Positions 26,539 through 36,956 are shown, counted from the first letter of the stretch. The stretch: DNA of 64,000 nucleotides from Winogradskyella sediminis (GCF_003387355.1 NZ_QUNH01000002.1:935986-999985); one strand, 5' to 3'. Translations and numbers: made by a program. Notes: generated from the letters alone by a model not told the origin.

Positions 26539-28038
26539 ATGAGCTATTCTAAACCAGAATTTAAAGACAAGTATTCCAATTTTATAAACGGAAAATTTGT
26601 ACCACCTGTAGGTGGAGAATATTTTGAAAACACCTCTCCTGTAGATGGAAGTGTTATCGCAAAATATCCGAGATCTCAAAAAGAAGATATCGAAAATGCT
26701 GTTGAAGCAGCTAATGCAGCGAAAGAGGCTTGGGGAAATACTTCTGCTACTGAGCGTGCTACACTTTTAAATAAAGTAGCTGATATAATTGAGGCAAATT
26801 TAGAAGAATTTGCTGTAGTTGAAACCTGTGATAATGGAAAGCCTATCCGTGAAACTCTAAATGCAGATGTGCCTTTATCTATAGATCACTGGCGCTATTT
26901 TGCAGCGTGTATTCGATCGGAAGAAGGTAGCGCTACAGAATTAGATCAGCATACTTTATCGATGAACATAAAAGAACCGTTAGGTGTTGTCGGACAAATT
27001 ATTCCGTGGAATTTTCCACTTTTAATGTTGTCTTGGAAATTACCTCCAGCTTTAGCTACTGGTAACTGTGTGGTTCTAAAACCAGCAGAACAAACTCCGG
27101 CATCGGCCACCTTATTAATGGAGAAAATAGCAGATGTTTTTCCTCCAGGTGTAGTAAATGTAGTACACGGCTTTGGTCCCGAAGCAGGTAAACCGTTAGC
27201 GTCTAGTTCTAAAGTAGATAAGGTGGCTTTTACTGGTGAAACTACTACAGGTCAATTAATTATGCAGTATGCTTCAAAAAATCTTAATCCTGTGACCATG
27301 GAGCTCGGAGGTAAGTCGCCAAACGTCTTTTTTAATAGCGTTATGGATGAGGATGATGCCTTTTTAGATAAAGCCATAGAAGGAGCTGTTTTATTTGCAT
27401 TCAATCAAGGTGAGGTATGTACGTGCCCTTCAAGAATCTTGGTGCAAGAAGATATTTATGATGCGTTTATGAAACGTGTTATTGAGCGCACAGAAGCCAT
27501 TGTTCAAACAAGTCCTTATGATGTGAATTCTATGGTTGGTGCCCAAGCTTCTAATGATCAGTATGAAAAAATACAATCCTATTTCAAAATCGGAAAAGAG
27601 GAAGGAGCAAAGGTTTTAACCGGAGGAGAAGCTAATATCTTAGAGGGAGATTTGGCAAACGGTTATTATATTAAACCTACAATTTTAGAGGGGCATAATA
27701 AAATGAGAGTTTTTCAAGAAGAGATTTTTGGCCCAGTCGTTTGTGTTACAAAGTTTAAGGATGTAGAAGAGGCTATCGAAATTGCAAACGATACGATGTA
27801 TGGCCTTGGAGCGGGTGTGTGGACTAGAGATGCACATCAGCTTTACCAAGTACCAAGAGCTATTAAAGCTGGTCGTGTTTGGGTAAATTGTTACCATGCT
27901 TATCCTGCACACGCACCATTTGGTGGGTATAAAAAATCTGGATTTGGTAGAGAGAACCACTTAATGATGATGAGCCATTATAGACAAACCAAAAACATGC
28001 TGATTTCTTATGATAAAAATAAATTAGGCTTCTTTTAA
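26539..28038 (+). CDS. NAD-dependent aldehyde dehydrogenase (acetaldehyde type)
   Basis: A 499-residue aldehyde dehydrogenase. The substrate-binding start is [20 protein letters not shown]. The Rossmann segment has [10 protein letters not shown] and [12 protein letters not shown], the active-site Glu is in [12 protein letters not shown], and the catalytic Cys is in [12 protein letters not shown] (Cys294). The EVCTCPSR form is found in ExaC/AldB-type acetaldehyde dehydrogenases. It is followed by DUF779 and acetyl-CoA synthetase and faces an AraC regulator, supporting acetaldehyde-to-acetate oxidation. A terminator separates it from the DUF779 gene. Confidence 0.92.
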   Translation: MSYSKPEFKDKYSNFINGKFVPPVGGEYFENTSPVDGSVIAKYPRSQKEDIENAVEAANAAKEAWGNTSATERATLLNKVADIIEANLEEFAVVETCDNGKPIRETLNADVPLSIDHWRYFAACIRSEEGSATELDQHTLSMNIKEPLGVVGQIIPWNFPLLMLSWKLPPALATGNCVVLKPAEQTPASATLLMEKIADVFPPGVVNVVHGFGPEAGKPLASSSKVDKVAFTGETTTGQLIMQYASKNLNPVTMELGGKSPNVFFNSVMDEDDAFLDKAIEGAVLFAFNQGEVCTCPSRILVQEDIYDAFMKRVIERTEAIVQTSPYDVNSMVGAQASNDQYEKIQSYFKIGKEEGAKVLTGGEANILEGDLANGYYIKPTILEGHNKMRVFQEEIFGPVVCVTKFKDVEEAIEIANDTMYGLGAGVWTRDAHQLYQVPRAIKAGRVWVNCYHAYPAHAPFGGYKKSGFGRENHLMMMSHYRQTKNMLISYDKNKLGFF

Positions 28039-28060
28039 GCTTTTATTAATAGCTAATTAG

Positions 28061-28094
28061 GGCTGAATTAGTAATTTTAATTCGGCCTTTTTTT
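28061..28094 (+). terminator. Intrinsic terminator between aldehyde dehydrogenase and DUF779 genes
   Basis: The stem GGCTGAATTA / TAATTCGGCC with loop GTAATTT is followed by seven T residues. It lies 22 bp after the dehydrogenase stop and 15 bp before the DUF779 start. Confidence 0.75.
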
Positions 28095-28109
28095 ATTATA
28101 TTTTAAGAT

Positions 28110-28466
28110 ATGAAACGTGTAGAAATAACAGATAAAGCAGCAGAGGTTGTTAAACAACTTAAAGCCAAACATGGTGAATTAATTTTTCATCAAAGTGGAG
28201 GATGCTGCGATGGTTCTGCTCCTATGATTTTTGAAAAAGGAGATATGTATTTAGATGAAAGTGATATTCTTTTGGGAACCGTTGAAGGTGTGAATTTTTA
28301 TATGAATCAAGATCAATTTGAATATTGGAAACACACGCACCTTACAATAGATATTACAGAAGGGAGAGGAGCAAGTTTTTCGTTAGAAATTCCTTTGGGA
28401 CTTCGATTCTTAATTCATTCGCGATTATTAACAGATGAAGAAACTTCCTTTTTTAATTCAAAATAA
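28110..28466 (+). CDS. DUF779 domain protein
   Basis: A 118-residue DUF779 protein. It has KHGELIFHQSGGCCDGSAPM near residues 20-39, containing the CCDGS signature, and the WKHTHLTIDITEGRGASFSLE strand region. Members almost always accompany NAD-dependent aldehyde dehydrogenases in an operon. Their biochemical role is unsettled; a chaperone or redox role for the dehydrogenase has been proposed. Here an intrinsic terminator lies between the two, so expression would need readthrough or its own promoter. Confidence 0.88.
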   Translation: MKRVEITDKAAEVVKQLKAKHGELIFHQSGGCCDGSAPMIFEKGDMYLDESDILLGTVEGVNFYMNQDQFEYWKHTHLTIDITEGRGASFSLEIPLGLRFLIHSRLLTDEETSFFNSK

Positions 28467-28501
28467 CTACCTTTTTAACCCAAATAAACTAAACACTATA
28501 T

Positions 28502-30409
28502 ATGAGTAATTATCACATTAAACAATTTGAAGAATATTTTCAGGTTTATAGAAAATCAGTACGCAATCCAGAACAATTTTGGGAGGAAATTGCTGAAGAA
28601 CATTTTGTGTGGAAAAAACGGTGGTCTAACGTTTTAAGTTACGATTTTAAAAATGCTGAATTCAAATGGTTTGAAAATGCAAAACTTAATATAACCGAAA
28701 ACTGCATCGATAGACATTTACATACCAGAGGTGATAAAACCGCTATTTTATTCGAACCTAATAATCCTGAGGAAACGGCAGAACATATAACTTACAATCA
28801 GTTACATGAGCGTGTTTGTAAGTTTGCCAATGTATTAAAAGATCAAGGAATTAAGAAAGGTGATGTGGTTTGTATTTATTTACCAATGATTCCAGAATTG
28901 GCTATTGCAGTGTTGGCATGTGCGAGAATAGGTGCCATTCACTCTGTTATTTTTGCAGGCTTTTCGTCTTCAGCTATTGTTTCACGCATTAACGATTGTA
29001 ATGCCAAAATGGTAATTACATCAGATGGTTCTTATCGAGGTTCTAAAACTATTGATTTAAAAGGTATTGTAGATGAAGCGCTCAATGATGCTCCATGTAT
29101 AAAATCTGTATTAGTGGTAAATCGTATAAATTCAGATGTGCAAATGAAAGAAGGACGAGATGTGTGGTTGCAGCCGCTTTTAGATGATGCGTATGGAGAA
29201 TGCACCGCCGAAGTTATGGATGCTGAAGACCCATTATTTATTTTATATACTTCGGGCTCTACTGGTAAACCCAAAGGTATGGTACATTCTATTGCCGGTT
29301 ATATGGTATATTCCGCTTATACGTTCAAAAATGTATTTCAATATCGCGATAATGATGTGTATTGGTGCACAGCAGATATAGGTTGGATTACTGGTCATAG
29401 TTATATTGTGTATGGCCCTTTAGCAAATGGAGCAACTTCCGTAATGTTTGAAGGTGTACCGAGTTATCCTGATTACGGACGTTTTTGGGATATTGTAGAG
29501 AAACATAAAATTACACAATTTTATACTGCACCAACGGCTATTAGAGCATTGGCAAAACAAGGCGCTGAATTTGTAGATAAATATGACTTATCTTCACTAA
29601 AAGTTTTAGGGTCTGTTGGAGAACCTATTAATGAGGAAGCATGGCACTGGTATGATGAAAACGTCGGAAAGAAGAAAAGCCCAATTGTAGATACGTGGTG
29701 GCAGACCGAAACGGGTGGAATTATGATTACACCAATCCCTTTTTCTACACCGACAAAACCTACTTATGCAACGCTACCGTTTATAGGTGTTCAGCCTGCG
29801 TTGATGGATGAAAATGGTCAGGTTATTAAAGGGAATCAGGTCGAAGGGCGCTTGTGTATTAAATTTCCTTGGCCATCTATGGCAAGAACCATTTGGGGAA
29901 ATCACCAACGCTATAAAGACACGTATTTTTCTGCTTATGAAAATATGTATTTTACTGGTGATGGTGCGCTTAGAGACGAGGTTGGGTATTACAGAATTAC
30001 AGGACGCGTAGATGATGTTATTATAGTTTCTGGCCATAATTTAGGCACAGCTCCAATTGAAGATGCTATTAATGAACATCCTGCAGTTTCAGAATCTGCT
30101 ATTGTAGGATTTCCGCACGATGTTAAAGGAAATGCATTGTATGGTTATGTAACATTAAAAGATGTTGGTGAAAGTAGACATCATGGAAATTTAAGAAATG
30201 AAATTAATCAGCTTATTACAGATCGCATTGGACCTATTGCCAAGCTAGATAAAATTCAATTTACAGAAGGGTTGCCTAAAACGAGATCAGGAAAAATTAT
30301 GCGTCGAATCTTAAGAAAGATTGCTACAAACGAATTCGATCAATTAGGAGACACAAGTACTTTGTTGAATCCTGAAGTTGTACAGCGTATTATTGATAAC
30401 GTAAAATAA
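28502..30409 (+). CDS. acs: Acetyl-CoA synthetase
   Basis: Acs activates acetate to acetyl-CoA through acetyl-AMP. The 635-residue length is standard. Adenylate-forming motifs: YTSGSTGKPKGMVHS (P-loop), DTWWQTETGGIMITPIPF, YFTGDGALRDEVGYYRITGRVDDVI split over motifs A7/A8, and the C-terminal acetylatable lysine in PKTRSGKIMRRILRKI. It lies 35 bp after DUF779 and ends at a terminator, so it completes the aldehyde-to-acetyl-CoA block. Confidence 0.97.
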   Translation: MSNYHIKQFEEYFQVYRKSVRNPEQFWEEIAEEHFVWKKRWSNVLSYDFKNAEFKWFENAKLNITENCIDRHLHTRGDKTAILFEPNNPEETAEHITYNQLHERVCKFANVLKDQGIKKGDVVCIYLPMIPELAIAVLACARIGAIHSVIFAGFSSSAIVSRINDCNAKMVITSDGSYRGSKTIDLKGIVDEALNDAPCIKSVLVVNRINSDVQMKEGRDVWLQPLLDDAYGECTAEVMDAEDPLFILYTSGSTGKPKGMVHSIAGYMVYSAYTFKNVFQYRDNDVYWCTADIGWITGHSYIVYGPLANGATSVMFEGVPSYPDYGRFWDIVEKHKITQFYTAPTAIRALAKQGAEFVDKYDLSSLKVLGSVGEPINEEAWHWYDENVGKKKSPIVDTWWQTETGGIMITPIPFSTPTKPTYATLPFIGVQPALMDENGQVIKGNQVEGRLCIKFPWPSMARTIWGNHQRYKDTYFSAYENMYFTGDGALRDEVGYYRITGRVDDVIIVSGHNLGTAPIEDAINEHPAVSESAIVGFPHDVKGNALYGYVTLKDVGESRHHGNLRNEINQLITDRIGPIAKLDKIQFTEGLPKTRSGKIMRRILRKIATNEFDQLGDTSTLLNPEVVQRIIDNVK

Positions 30410-30430
30410 AACTATAACCATCAAAATTTT

Positions 30431-30470
30431 AAAATCCAAAGCTTCATATTTAGTTTTGGATTTTTTTTTA
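30431..30470 (+). terminator. Terminator after acs
   Basis: The stem AAAATCCAAA / TTTTGGATTTT with a 12-nt loop is followed by nine T residues, about 20 bp after the acs stop. Confidence 0.8.
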
Positions 30471-30485
30471 CTCAAAACGAAGTGT

Positions 30486-30638
30486 TTAAGATTTAGAAGC
30501 TTTGGCTTTATCCATAATAGCTTTTAAGCGCGCTTGGCGTTGTTCGGATTTAGATTTTAGCTTATTCTTTTTCTGAGCAATAAGTTTGCTGTGTTTTGCT
30601 TTATTATTAGTGTTCTTCTCGCGTCCTTTTTTTGCCAT
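30486..30638 (-). CDS. Small basic protein, 50 residues
   Basis: A short ORF reads MAKKGREKNTNNKAKHSK, then LIAQKKNKLKSKSEQR, QARLKAIMDKAKASKS and stop. About a third of residues are Lys or Arg and there are no aromatic residues, so it is probably a disordered or helical nucleic-acid-binding peptide. It is convergent with acs across the terminator at 30431-30470. Function unknown. Confidence 0.65.
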   Translation of the reverse strand: MAKKGREKNTNNKAKHSKLIAQKKNKLKSKSEQRQARLKAIMDKAKASKS

Positions 30639-30766
30639 CTTTAAGAGATAAATATCAAGTGGTAAAATTACATATAATTTAATAGAACAATAATGAGAAT
30701 GTTGCTGGTATAAATTCCGCTATAACATTTACTTTTTTATCTTCGCCTCAAATTAAAGTAGTAGGT

Positions 30767-31432
30767 ATGTTAAAAGCGGTTTTATTTGATATGGATGGTG
30801 TAATTGTAGATACAGAACCATTACATCGAAAAGCTTATTATCTGATGTTTAATGATGTGAATATTAATGTTGATGATGTGCTTTACGAATCCTTTACCGG
30901 ACAATCTACTATTAATATTTGTAAACGGTTAGTGGATCATTTTAATTTAACCGTAAATCCAGAGCACTTAGTAGCTATTAAACGAAAGCATTTTAAATAC
31001 TTGTTTGAGCATGATTCTGATTTAACCTTAATAGAAGGGGTTTTAGAGCGTATAAAAGATTACCATGCCAATGGCTTAAAGTTAGTTGTAGCCTCGTCTG
31101 CTTCTATGCCTAATATTAACCGCATATTTACTCGTTTTGAATTGAATCCTTTTTTTATAGGAAAATTTAGTGGTGCAGATTTAAAAAAGTCGAAACCGCA
31201 TCCCGAAATCTTTTTAAAAGCTGCGGCACATACTGGTTTTAAAAAGTCGGAATGTATGGTTATTGAAGATTCTACTAATGGTATTAAAGCTGCGCATTCT
31301 GCAGGTATTTTTTGTGTAGGTTTTAAAAGTGAACATTCTTCCGGTCAGGATTATACTAGAGCAAATGTGGTGATTTCTCACTTTGATGAGATCACATATT
31401 CTAAAGCTCAGAACTTTTTTAATGCGGTATAA
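30767..31432 (+). CDS. HAD-family phosphatase, beta-phosphoglucomutase-like
   Basis: A 221-residue HAD hydrolase. Motif I is AVLFDMDGVIVDTEPLHRKAY, split here as LFDMDGVIVDTEPLH; motif II is LVVASSASM, motif III Lys is in SKPHPEIF-like KSKPHPEIFLKAA, and motif IV is MVIEDSTNGIKAAHSAGI. A C1 helical cap of the PGMB/YbiV type lies between I and II. It likely dephosphorylates or isomerises a sugar phosphate; the exact substrate is unknown. It is a single gene. Confidence 0.87.
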   Translation: MLKAVLFDMDGVIVDTEPLHRKAYYLMFNDVNINVDDVLYESFTGQSTINICKRLVDHFNLTVNPEHLVAIKRKHFKYLFEHDSDLTLIEGVLERIKDYHANGLKLVVASSASMPNINRIFTRFELNPFFIGKFSGADLKKSKPHPEIFLKAAAHTGFKKSECMVIEDSTNGIKAAHSAGIFCVGFKSEHSSGQDYTRANVVISHFDEITYSKAQNFFNAV

Positions 31433-31627
31433 TTCACTTCTTTGTATTCCAATTTTAATAGATGTTAAGAGGGTTATCATCTTAAACTTATGCTTCTTGC
31501 AACGAGTCGTTTAGAATTTGTCTGTTTTAAATAGCTGATTTATAGTGTTTTATGTAATTATAAGTGTTTGCTAGATAATGCTTATCTTGTATCTCTTCAA
31601 ACATAAACGAACTAATAAGTTATCATT

Positions 31628-34216
31628 ATGAACATCAAAAAACGATCTGTCGTAAGGTTTTTCTCAGTAGCATTATTATTGAGTGCCTTTCTTGCTCCTC
31701 AAAATGTAGAAGCTCAGCGGAAAAAGAAAAACAAAAAAAGTAAAACGGAGACAGCTGCTCCGTCTTCCAAAAAAGAAAAATCAATAAAAGACCTTACAAA
31801 ATCGAGTAAGAAAATTGAAGGTCTCTTTACAATGTATAGAGATACCATTACAGGATCCTTGCAAATGCTTATTAGCGAAAATCATTTAGGAAAGGATTTT
31901 ATTCATTTTAATCAAATTTCTAACGGAGTTGTAGATGCTGGTCGTTTTAGAGGTGCTTATGGTGGTTCTAAAATATTTAAGGTTAAAAAGTATTATAATA
32001 AGATAGAGTTTGTTTCTCAAAATACCTCTTTTTATTTCGATCCTAATAGTGCCATTTCTAAATCTCAAGAAGCTAATACCAGTGAAGGTATCATGGCCAC
32101 AGTAAAAATTGAAGCGCAGGACGAGAAAGCAGGTTTATATCTAATTAAGGCAGATGGATTATTTTTAAAAGAAACATTTTCTCAGGTTAAACCTCCACGT
32201 TTTCCTGGAGCTAGTCCTATGGCTTTTAGCCTTGGTAACTTAGATAAGACTAAAACAAAAATTAACACCATAAAAAATTATGAAGATAATACCAATCTTG
32301 AAGTTGAATATGTCTATTCAAAACCTTCGGTTTTAAATGGAGGGTCACAAGCTTTGGCAGATGGTAGAAATGTAAGTATAAAGGTCTTTCACAGTTTAAT
32401 TGCCATGCCTGATAATGACTACAAACCACGCTTTGATGATCCTAGAGTGGGCTATTTTACCACGCAGGTTAACGACCAAACCGCAACAAATTCAGTACCG
32501 TTTAAAGATTTAGTTCATCGTTGGAATCTTGTTAAAAAAGATCCTGAAGCAGCAATTTCTGAACCAGTGAAGCCCATAACATGGTGGATGGAAAATTCAA
32601 CACCTGTTGAGTGGAGAGAAACTATTAAACAAGGGGTTTTAGAATGGAATAAAGCATTTGAAAAAGCTGGATTTAAAAATGCCATGGTGGTAAAAATGCA
32701 ACCAGACGATGCGGACTGGGATGCTGGAGATATAAATTATAATGTATTACGATGGACGTCTTCTCCCAATCCACCTTTTGGAGGTTATGGGCCAAGTTTT
32801 GTAAATCCAAAAACTGGAGAAATTATTGGTGCAGACATCATGTTAGAATATATACATTTTACCAATAGAGTATTTTACGATCAGTTATTTGATTTGGCCA
32901 AAGCAGACGTAGAATTTAATGCTTCAGAATATCTACAAAAAAATACAGTGCTATGTTCTTTTGGCCATGTAATGCATGAAAATACCTTGTTCGGTCAAGC
33001 CGTAGTAGAAGCTGCTGGTGGATCTGATTTGGAAATGGCTCGCATGAAAAAGGAAGCAATGCTAGCTTTAATAATGCACGAAGTAGGACATACATTGGGC
33101 TTAAATCATAATATGAAAGCGAGTCAATTATTTTCACCAGAACAGCTCGCAGATAAAGCATTTATCGAAGGTAAATGTCTAACGGGTTCAGTAATGGATT
33201 ATGCTGGTATTAACTTAACTAACGATAGAACGAAACAAGGTCAGTATTACGATACATCAGTTGGGCCTTATGATGTTTGGGCTATTCAGTTTGGATATAC
33301 GCCGTTTACAACTGAAGGTGAAAAAGTAGCCTTATTAAATAGATCTACTGAACCAGAATTGATATTTGGTAATGACGCTGATGATATGAGAGTTCCCGGA
33401 AAAGCCATTGACCCAAGAGTTATGGTAGGCGATTTATCTAATGATCAAATCGGGTACTCAATTGATAGAATTAAGTTAGTGGATAGCATGATGAACGATG
33501 TTAAAACTAAATTTTCTAAAACCGGACAATCGTACCAAGAACTAAGGCGTGCTTATTATTTGTTAAGTAGGCAACGTGCTACTGCAGTAAACATTATTTC
33601 TAGATTTATAGGTGGTGTTTATGTGGATAGAGCTATGATTGGTCAAAAAGGTGGAACGCAGCCTTTTACTCCAGTAAGCTTACAAGAACAAAAGCGTGCA
33701 ATGAAAGCTTTAACGTCTTATGCATTTGCTCCAACGGCTTTTAGTGCACCAAGTGATTTATATAATGATTTGGCGATGCAACGGCGTGGGTTTGGTTTTA
33801 TGAGAGGTCCAGAAGACCCTAAAATTCACCAACAGGTTTTAACTTATCAGAAAAATGTACTAAATCATATTTTGCATTATAATACGTTACAGAGAATTAC
33901 AGATAGTGAACTTTATGGTAACGCCTACAACTTGTCCCGATTTATGACTGATTTAAATACAGCCATTTTTAAAGCTGATATTTATGGGAATGTGAATTCA
34001 TTCAGACAAAATTTACAAATAGCATATACAAATAGGCTTATTGCTATGTTAACTGGAAAGCAAAATAGCCGTTACTCTAATAATGCAAAATCAATGGCAC
34101 TTTATAATTTAAAGCAAATAAGAACTATGGCTGCACCTAGTGGAAATGTTTCGAGTAAAGCACATAAAGAGCACTTAAGAATATTAATTGATAATGCTCT
34201 TAAAGAAATAAAGTAA
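31628..34216 (+). CDS. Secreted zinc metalloprotease (DUF5117/DUF4953 type)
   Basis: An 862-residue exported metalloprotease. A signal peptide (FFSVALLLSAFLAPQNVEAQ, cleavage about residue 30) precedes a Lys-rich linker. A DUF5118/DUF5117-like region follows (IEGLFTMYRDTITGSLQM), then the catalytic domain with HEVGHTLGLNHNMKAS, where His484, His488 and His494 are the zinc ligands and Glu485 the base. SVMDYAGINL forms the Met-turn. The family is common in Bacteroidota. Its peptide substrate is unknown. It ends at a shared terminator. Confidence 0.92.
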   Translation: MNIKKRSVVRFFSVALLLSAFLAPQNVEAQRKKKNKKSKTETAAPSSKKEKSIKDLTKSSKKIEGLFTMYRDTITGSLQMLISENHLGKDFIHFNQISNGVVDAGRFRGAYGGSKIFKVKKYYNKIEFVSQNTSFYFDPNSAISKSQEANTSEGIMATVKIEAQDEKAGLYLIKADGLFLKETFSQVKPPRFPGASPMAFSLGNLDKTKTKINTIKNYEDNTNLEVEYVYSKPSVLNGGSQALADGRNVSIKVFHSLIAMPDNDYKPRFDDPRVGYFTTQVNDQTATNSVPFKDLVHRWNLVKKDPEAAISEPVKPITWWMENSTPVEWRETIKQGVLEWNKAFEKAGFKNAMVVKMQPDDADWDAGDINYNVLRWTSSPNPPFGGYGPSFVNPKTGEIIGADIMLEYIHFTNRVFYDQLFDLAKADVEFNASEYLQKNTVLCSFGHVMHENTLFGQAVVEAAGGSDLEMARMKKEAMLALIMHEVGHTLGLNHNMKASQLFSPEQLADKAFIEGKCLTGSVMDYAGINLTNDRTKQGQYYDTSVGPYDVWAIQFGYTPFTTEGEKVALLNRSTEPELIFGNDADDMRVPGKAIDPRVMVGDLSNDQIGYSIDRIKLVDSMMNDVKTKFSKTGQSYQELRRAYYLLSRQRATAVNIISRFIGGVYVDRAMIGQKGGTQPFTPVSLQEQKRAMKALTSYAFAPTAFSAPSDLYNDLAMQRRGFGFMRGPEDPKIHQQVLTYQKNVLNHILHYNTLQRITDSELYGNAYNLSRFMTDLNTAIFKADIYGNVNSFRQNLQIAYTNRLIAMLTGKQNSRYSNNAKSMALYNLKQIRTMAAPSGNVSSKAHKEHLRILIDNALKEIK

Positions 34217-34242
34217 TAACATCAGATTTTATTCTATTGCAT

Positions 34243-34285
34243 AAAAAAAAGCACAATTTACATTTAGTAGATTGTGCTTTTTTTT
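34243..34285. terminator. Bidirectional terminator between metalloprotease and receptor genes
   Basis: AAAAAAAAGCACAAT (34243-34257) pairs with ATTGTGCTTTTTTTT (34271-34285), with T runs on both strands. It serves the convergent genes ending at 34216 and 34301. Confidence 0.9.
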
Positions 34286-34300
34286 ATTTAAACGAAGCTC

Positions 34301-36832
34301 TTAACCTTCAAATTCCATATCATCTCCGCCACCACCATTAGCATTTCGCTGCTGATTATCTCGTTTATTTAAACTTTGGTTAAAGCGATAAATAAGCGAT
34401 ATGTTGACTTGGCGTTGTCTCCATTGGTTTTCGCTATAGCGTTCAAAAAACTCTGTAGTCGTTGTAGATTGACGCTTTCTAGAGTTTAACAAATCACGTA
34501 CACTTAATGAAACCGTAAGATTGTTTTCTAGCAACTCTTTACTAAAGGCTAAGTCAATAGACAAAATACCATCGGTATCTGATTGAGCATCTTGTTGTGC
34601 TCCGCGGTATCTTGCGTTTGTTTGCCAATCTATTTGTCCAGGTAAAGTAACCTTAGAACTAAAGCGAGCAAACCAACTAGTGTTTTTAGTGCTATAATCT
34701 ACACCATTAAATTCACCATCCGTTTCAAATTGAAATACATTCACGCTAGAATTTAAACGTAACCATTTTGCAGGGTTATATAATACTCCTAATTCTGCAC
34801 CAGTACGTTTGTTAGAAGATAGGTTAATTGGTATTGTTCTAATGATATCAATCCCGTCAGTAGTTTGTTGACCTGTATTTTCCTCAACACGCTCAAACGA
34901 ATCTGTTTCGTGTTGGTAATACACTGAAGTTGTTAAAGTGAAATCGTCCCAACGTTTTAAATAACCTAAATCAAACGCACTTGAAAAAGCAGGTTCTATA
35001 TTAGGGTTTCCTTGAAATACATTTGTTCTACTAGATCGGCTAGGGAAAGGGTTAATAAACCAGCCTCTTGGTCTATTGATACGTCTATTATAGCCTAAAG
35101 TAATACTTTCTTCACTATCAGATTCATCGCCACTTAGATTATAAATTAAATTAACGGTTGGAAATAAGCCTAAATAATTATTGTCAAAATCGGTTTCAAT
35201 TGGAAATCCAAATGCTTCAACTAGCTCTTCATCTGTTAAACGCGAATCGATCTTTCCTTTTAATTGTGTGTGCTCTAAGCGTAGTCCTAATAAGAATGAA
35301 AATTTACCAAGTTTAGTACCATATTGCGTATAGATGGCATTTACATTTTCATCATAATCAAATTTGTTAGTAAGCGTATCATTAACTTCTAAAAATCCGG
35401 TTAACGTATCCTCTTGTATCAATCTGTAATCTGTTACTTCGTTTTCAAGATTACTTCTGAATCCGGCTTCAAATCTAGAATTTTCTCCTAATGGTAACAC
35501 GTAATCGGCCTGAAATAAGTATTCTTTATTATCCTCGTCGGTGAATTCTTGTTCAATTTGAAAATCCGTTGGGTTATTAGTATTTATAAATATATAATCT
35601 TCATTTAAATTGGTAAATCCTTCTTGTGTATCATCTTCAAACTGAAAATCTACAGTTAATTTATGGTCGCTATCGTCACCAAAACGTTTTTCGTAATTTA
35701 AGGCAATTTGGTAGCTATTGTCATCTTGTGTTTCTTTTTCGCGTCTCAAAGTTTCTTCTACAATAACACCGTCAATAAATCGCTCACTGTTATTTAAAGA
35801 TAAATCCGCATCGCTACCCAATCTATAAAATATACTTCCGGTAATAGAAGACGATTCACTTAAAAAGTACTCCATTCCGAGATTTGCATTATAATTTCGG
35901 TTAAGTCGCTCTACTTCTTGAGTTTCGCGAATACGTCTATAATCTGGCTCTACAATTGTTCCGTCTTCTTCACGATCAAAATAGGTGACATCATTAAAAC
36001 TGTTTCTTGGCGCATCAAAATATCTCCAACCAAAGTTAGAAAATAGGTTGAATTTTTCAGTACGGTAATTAAGGTTGGCAGAGAGGCCTATGTTATCTGG
36101 GTGTCCTGCTGTAAGACTAACAGAACCATTAAAACCTAAGGTTTCTTTTTGACGAAGTATAATATTTAAAATTCCGGCAGTTCCTTCAGCATCATATCTT
36201 GCAGAAGGAGAGGTGATCACTTCAACACGCTCAATGGCTTCTGCAGGTAATTGACTTAAGATATTGCTATCTCCAAAACCAGCCATTGCGGATGGTTTTC
36301 CATTTATTAATATACGAACATTCTCATTACCTCTAAGACTTATGGCGCCTTCAACATCTACAGCGACAGAAGGAACATTATTTAGTGCATCACTAACAGT
36401 ACCACCAGCTGTGGTTAAATCTTTGCCAATATTGTATACTTTTTTATCTAATTTAATTTCTACAGTAGTTTGCTCGGCAACAACCATTACCTCGTCTAAA
36501 GTATCGACGTCTAAGGCTAAACTAATAGTACCTAAATTGGTGTCTTTTGTGATGTTCTGAGCAGGAAAAGTTTTGGTTTTGTATGAAATATACTCTACGC
36601 TTATAACGTAAGTTCCTTCCGGAACTTCCACTTTAAACTTACCTTTGGCATCTGTAATACCACCTGTAACAATATTGTTGTCAGTATTTGATTTAACAAC
36701 CACAGTTGCATATTCTAAAGGAATATTAGTGTCTTGTTCAATAACAGTTCCTTCAATTTTTACATCTTTTTGAGCAAAAGAAAAGGTGAGAGAAAATATT
36801 AAAAATAATGTGGTAAAAGTGTGTAGTTTCAT
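34301..36832 (-). CDS. TonB-dependent receptor-like outer-membrane protein (OMP_b-brl_3)
   Basis: An 843-residue outer-membrane protein. A signal peptide (LFLIFSLTFSFAQ) is followed by a carboxypeptidase-regulatory-like domain (EGTVIEQDTNIPLEYATVVV) and a plug (VSDALNNVPSVAVDVEGAIS, LRGNENVRILINGKPS, ERVEVITSPSARYDAEG). A beta-barrel from about residue 240 ends NISLIYRFNQSLN plus a Gly/Asp tail. This matches the outer membrane beta-barrel family 3 receptors. The substrate is unknown; no SusD partner is adjacent. An exact TATTTTTG -7 box lies at 36868-36875. Confidence 0.9.
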   Translation of the reverse strand: MKLHTFTTLFLIFSLTFSFAQKDVKIEGTVIEQDTNIPLEYATVVVKSNTDNNIVTGGITDAKGKFKVEVPEGTYVISVEYISYKTKTFPAQNITKDTNLGTISLALDVDTLDEVMVVAEQTTVEIKLDKKVYNIGKDLTTAGGTVSDALNNVPSVAVDVEGAISLRGNENVRILINGKPSAMAGFGDSNILSQLPAEAIERVEVITSPSARYDAEGTAGILNIILRQKETLGFNGSVSLTAGHPDNIGLSANLNYRTEKFNLFSNFGWRYFDAPRNSFNDVTYFDREEDGTIVEPDYRRIRETQEVERLNRNYNANLGMEYFLSESSSITGSIFYRLGSDADLSLNNSERFIDGVIVEETLRREKETQDDNSYQIALNYEKRFGDDSDHKLTVDFQFEDDTQEGFTNLNEDYIFINTNNPTDFQIEQEFTDEDNKEYLFQADYVLPLGENSRFEAGFRSNLENEVTDYRLIQEDTLTGFLEVNDTLTNKFDYDENVNAIYTQYGTKLGKFSFLLGLRLEHTQLKGKIDSRLTDEELVEAFGFPIETDFDNNYLGLFPTVNLIYNLSGDESDSEESITLGYNRRINRPRGWFINPFPSRSSRTNVFQGNPNIEPAFSSAFDLGYLKRWDDFTLTTSVYYQHETDSFERVEENTGQQTTDGIDIIRTIPINLSSNKRTGAELGVLYNPAKWLRLNSSVNVFQFETDGEFNGVDYSTKNTSWFARFSSKVTLPGQIDWQTNARYRGAQQDAQSDTDGILSIDLAFSKELLENNLTVSLSVRDLLNSRKRQSTTTTEFFERYSENQWRQRQVNISLIYRFNQSLNKRDNQQRNANGGGGDDMEFEG

Positions 36833-36867
36833 TGCAATGAGTTAGTATTTGGTACATTGATTAAATG

Positions 36868-36875
36868 CAAAAATA
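36868..36875 (-). promoter_or_regulatory. Candidate -7 box for the receptor gene
   Basis: The minus strand reads TATTTTTG, an exact TAnnTTTG, 35 bp upstream of the ATG at 36832. It implies a leader of about 28 nt. Confidence 0.5.
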
Positions 36876-36956
36876 CACTTCATTGTTTTAGATTTGGTTA
36901 ATCTTCTGTTAAAGATAAATCAGATGACAGCTTAACAATGGTTGTAAGAGATTTCT

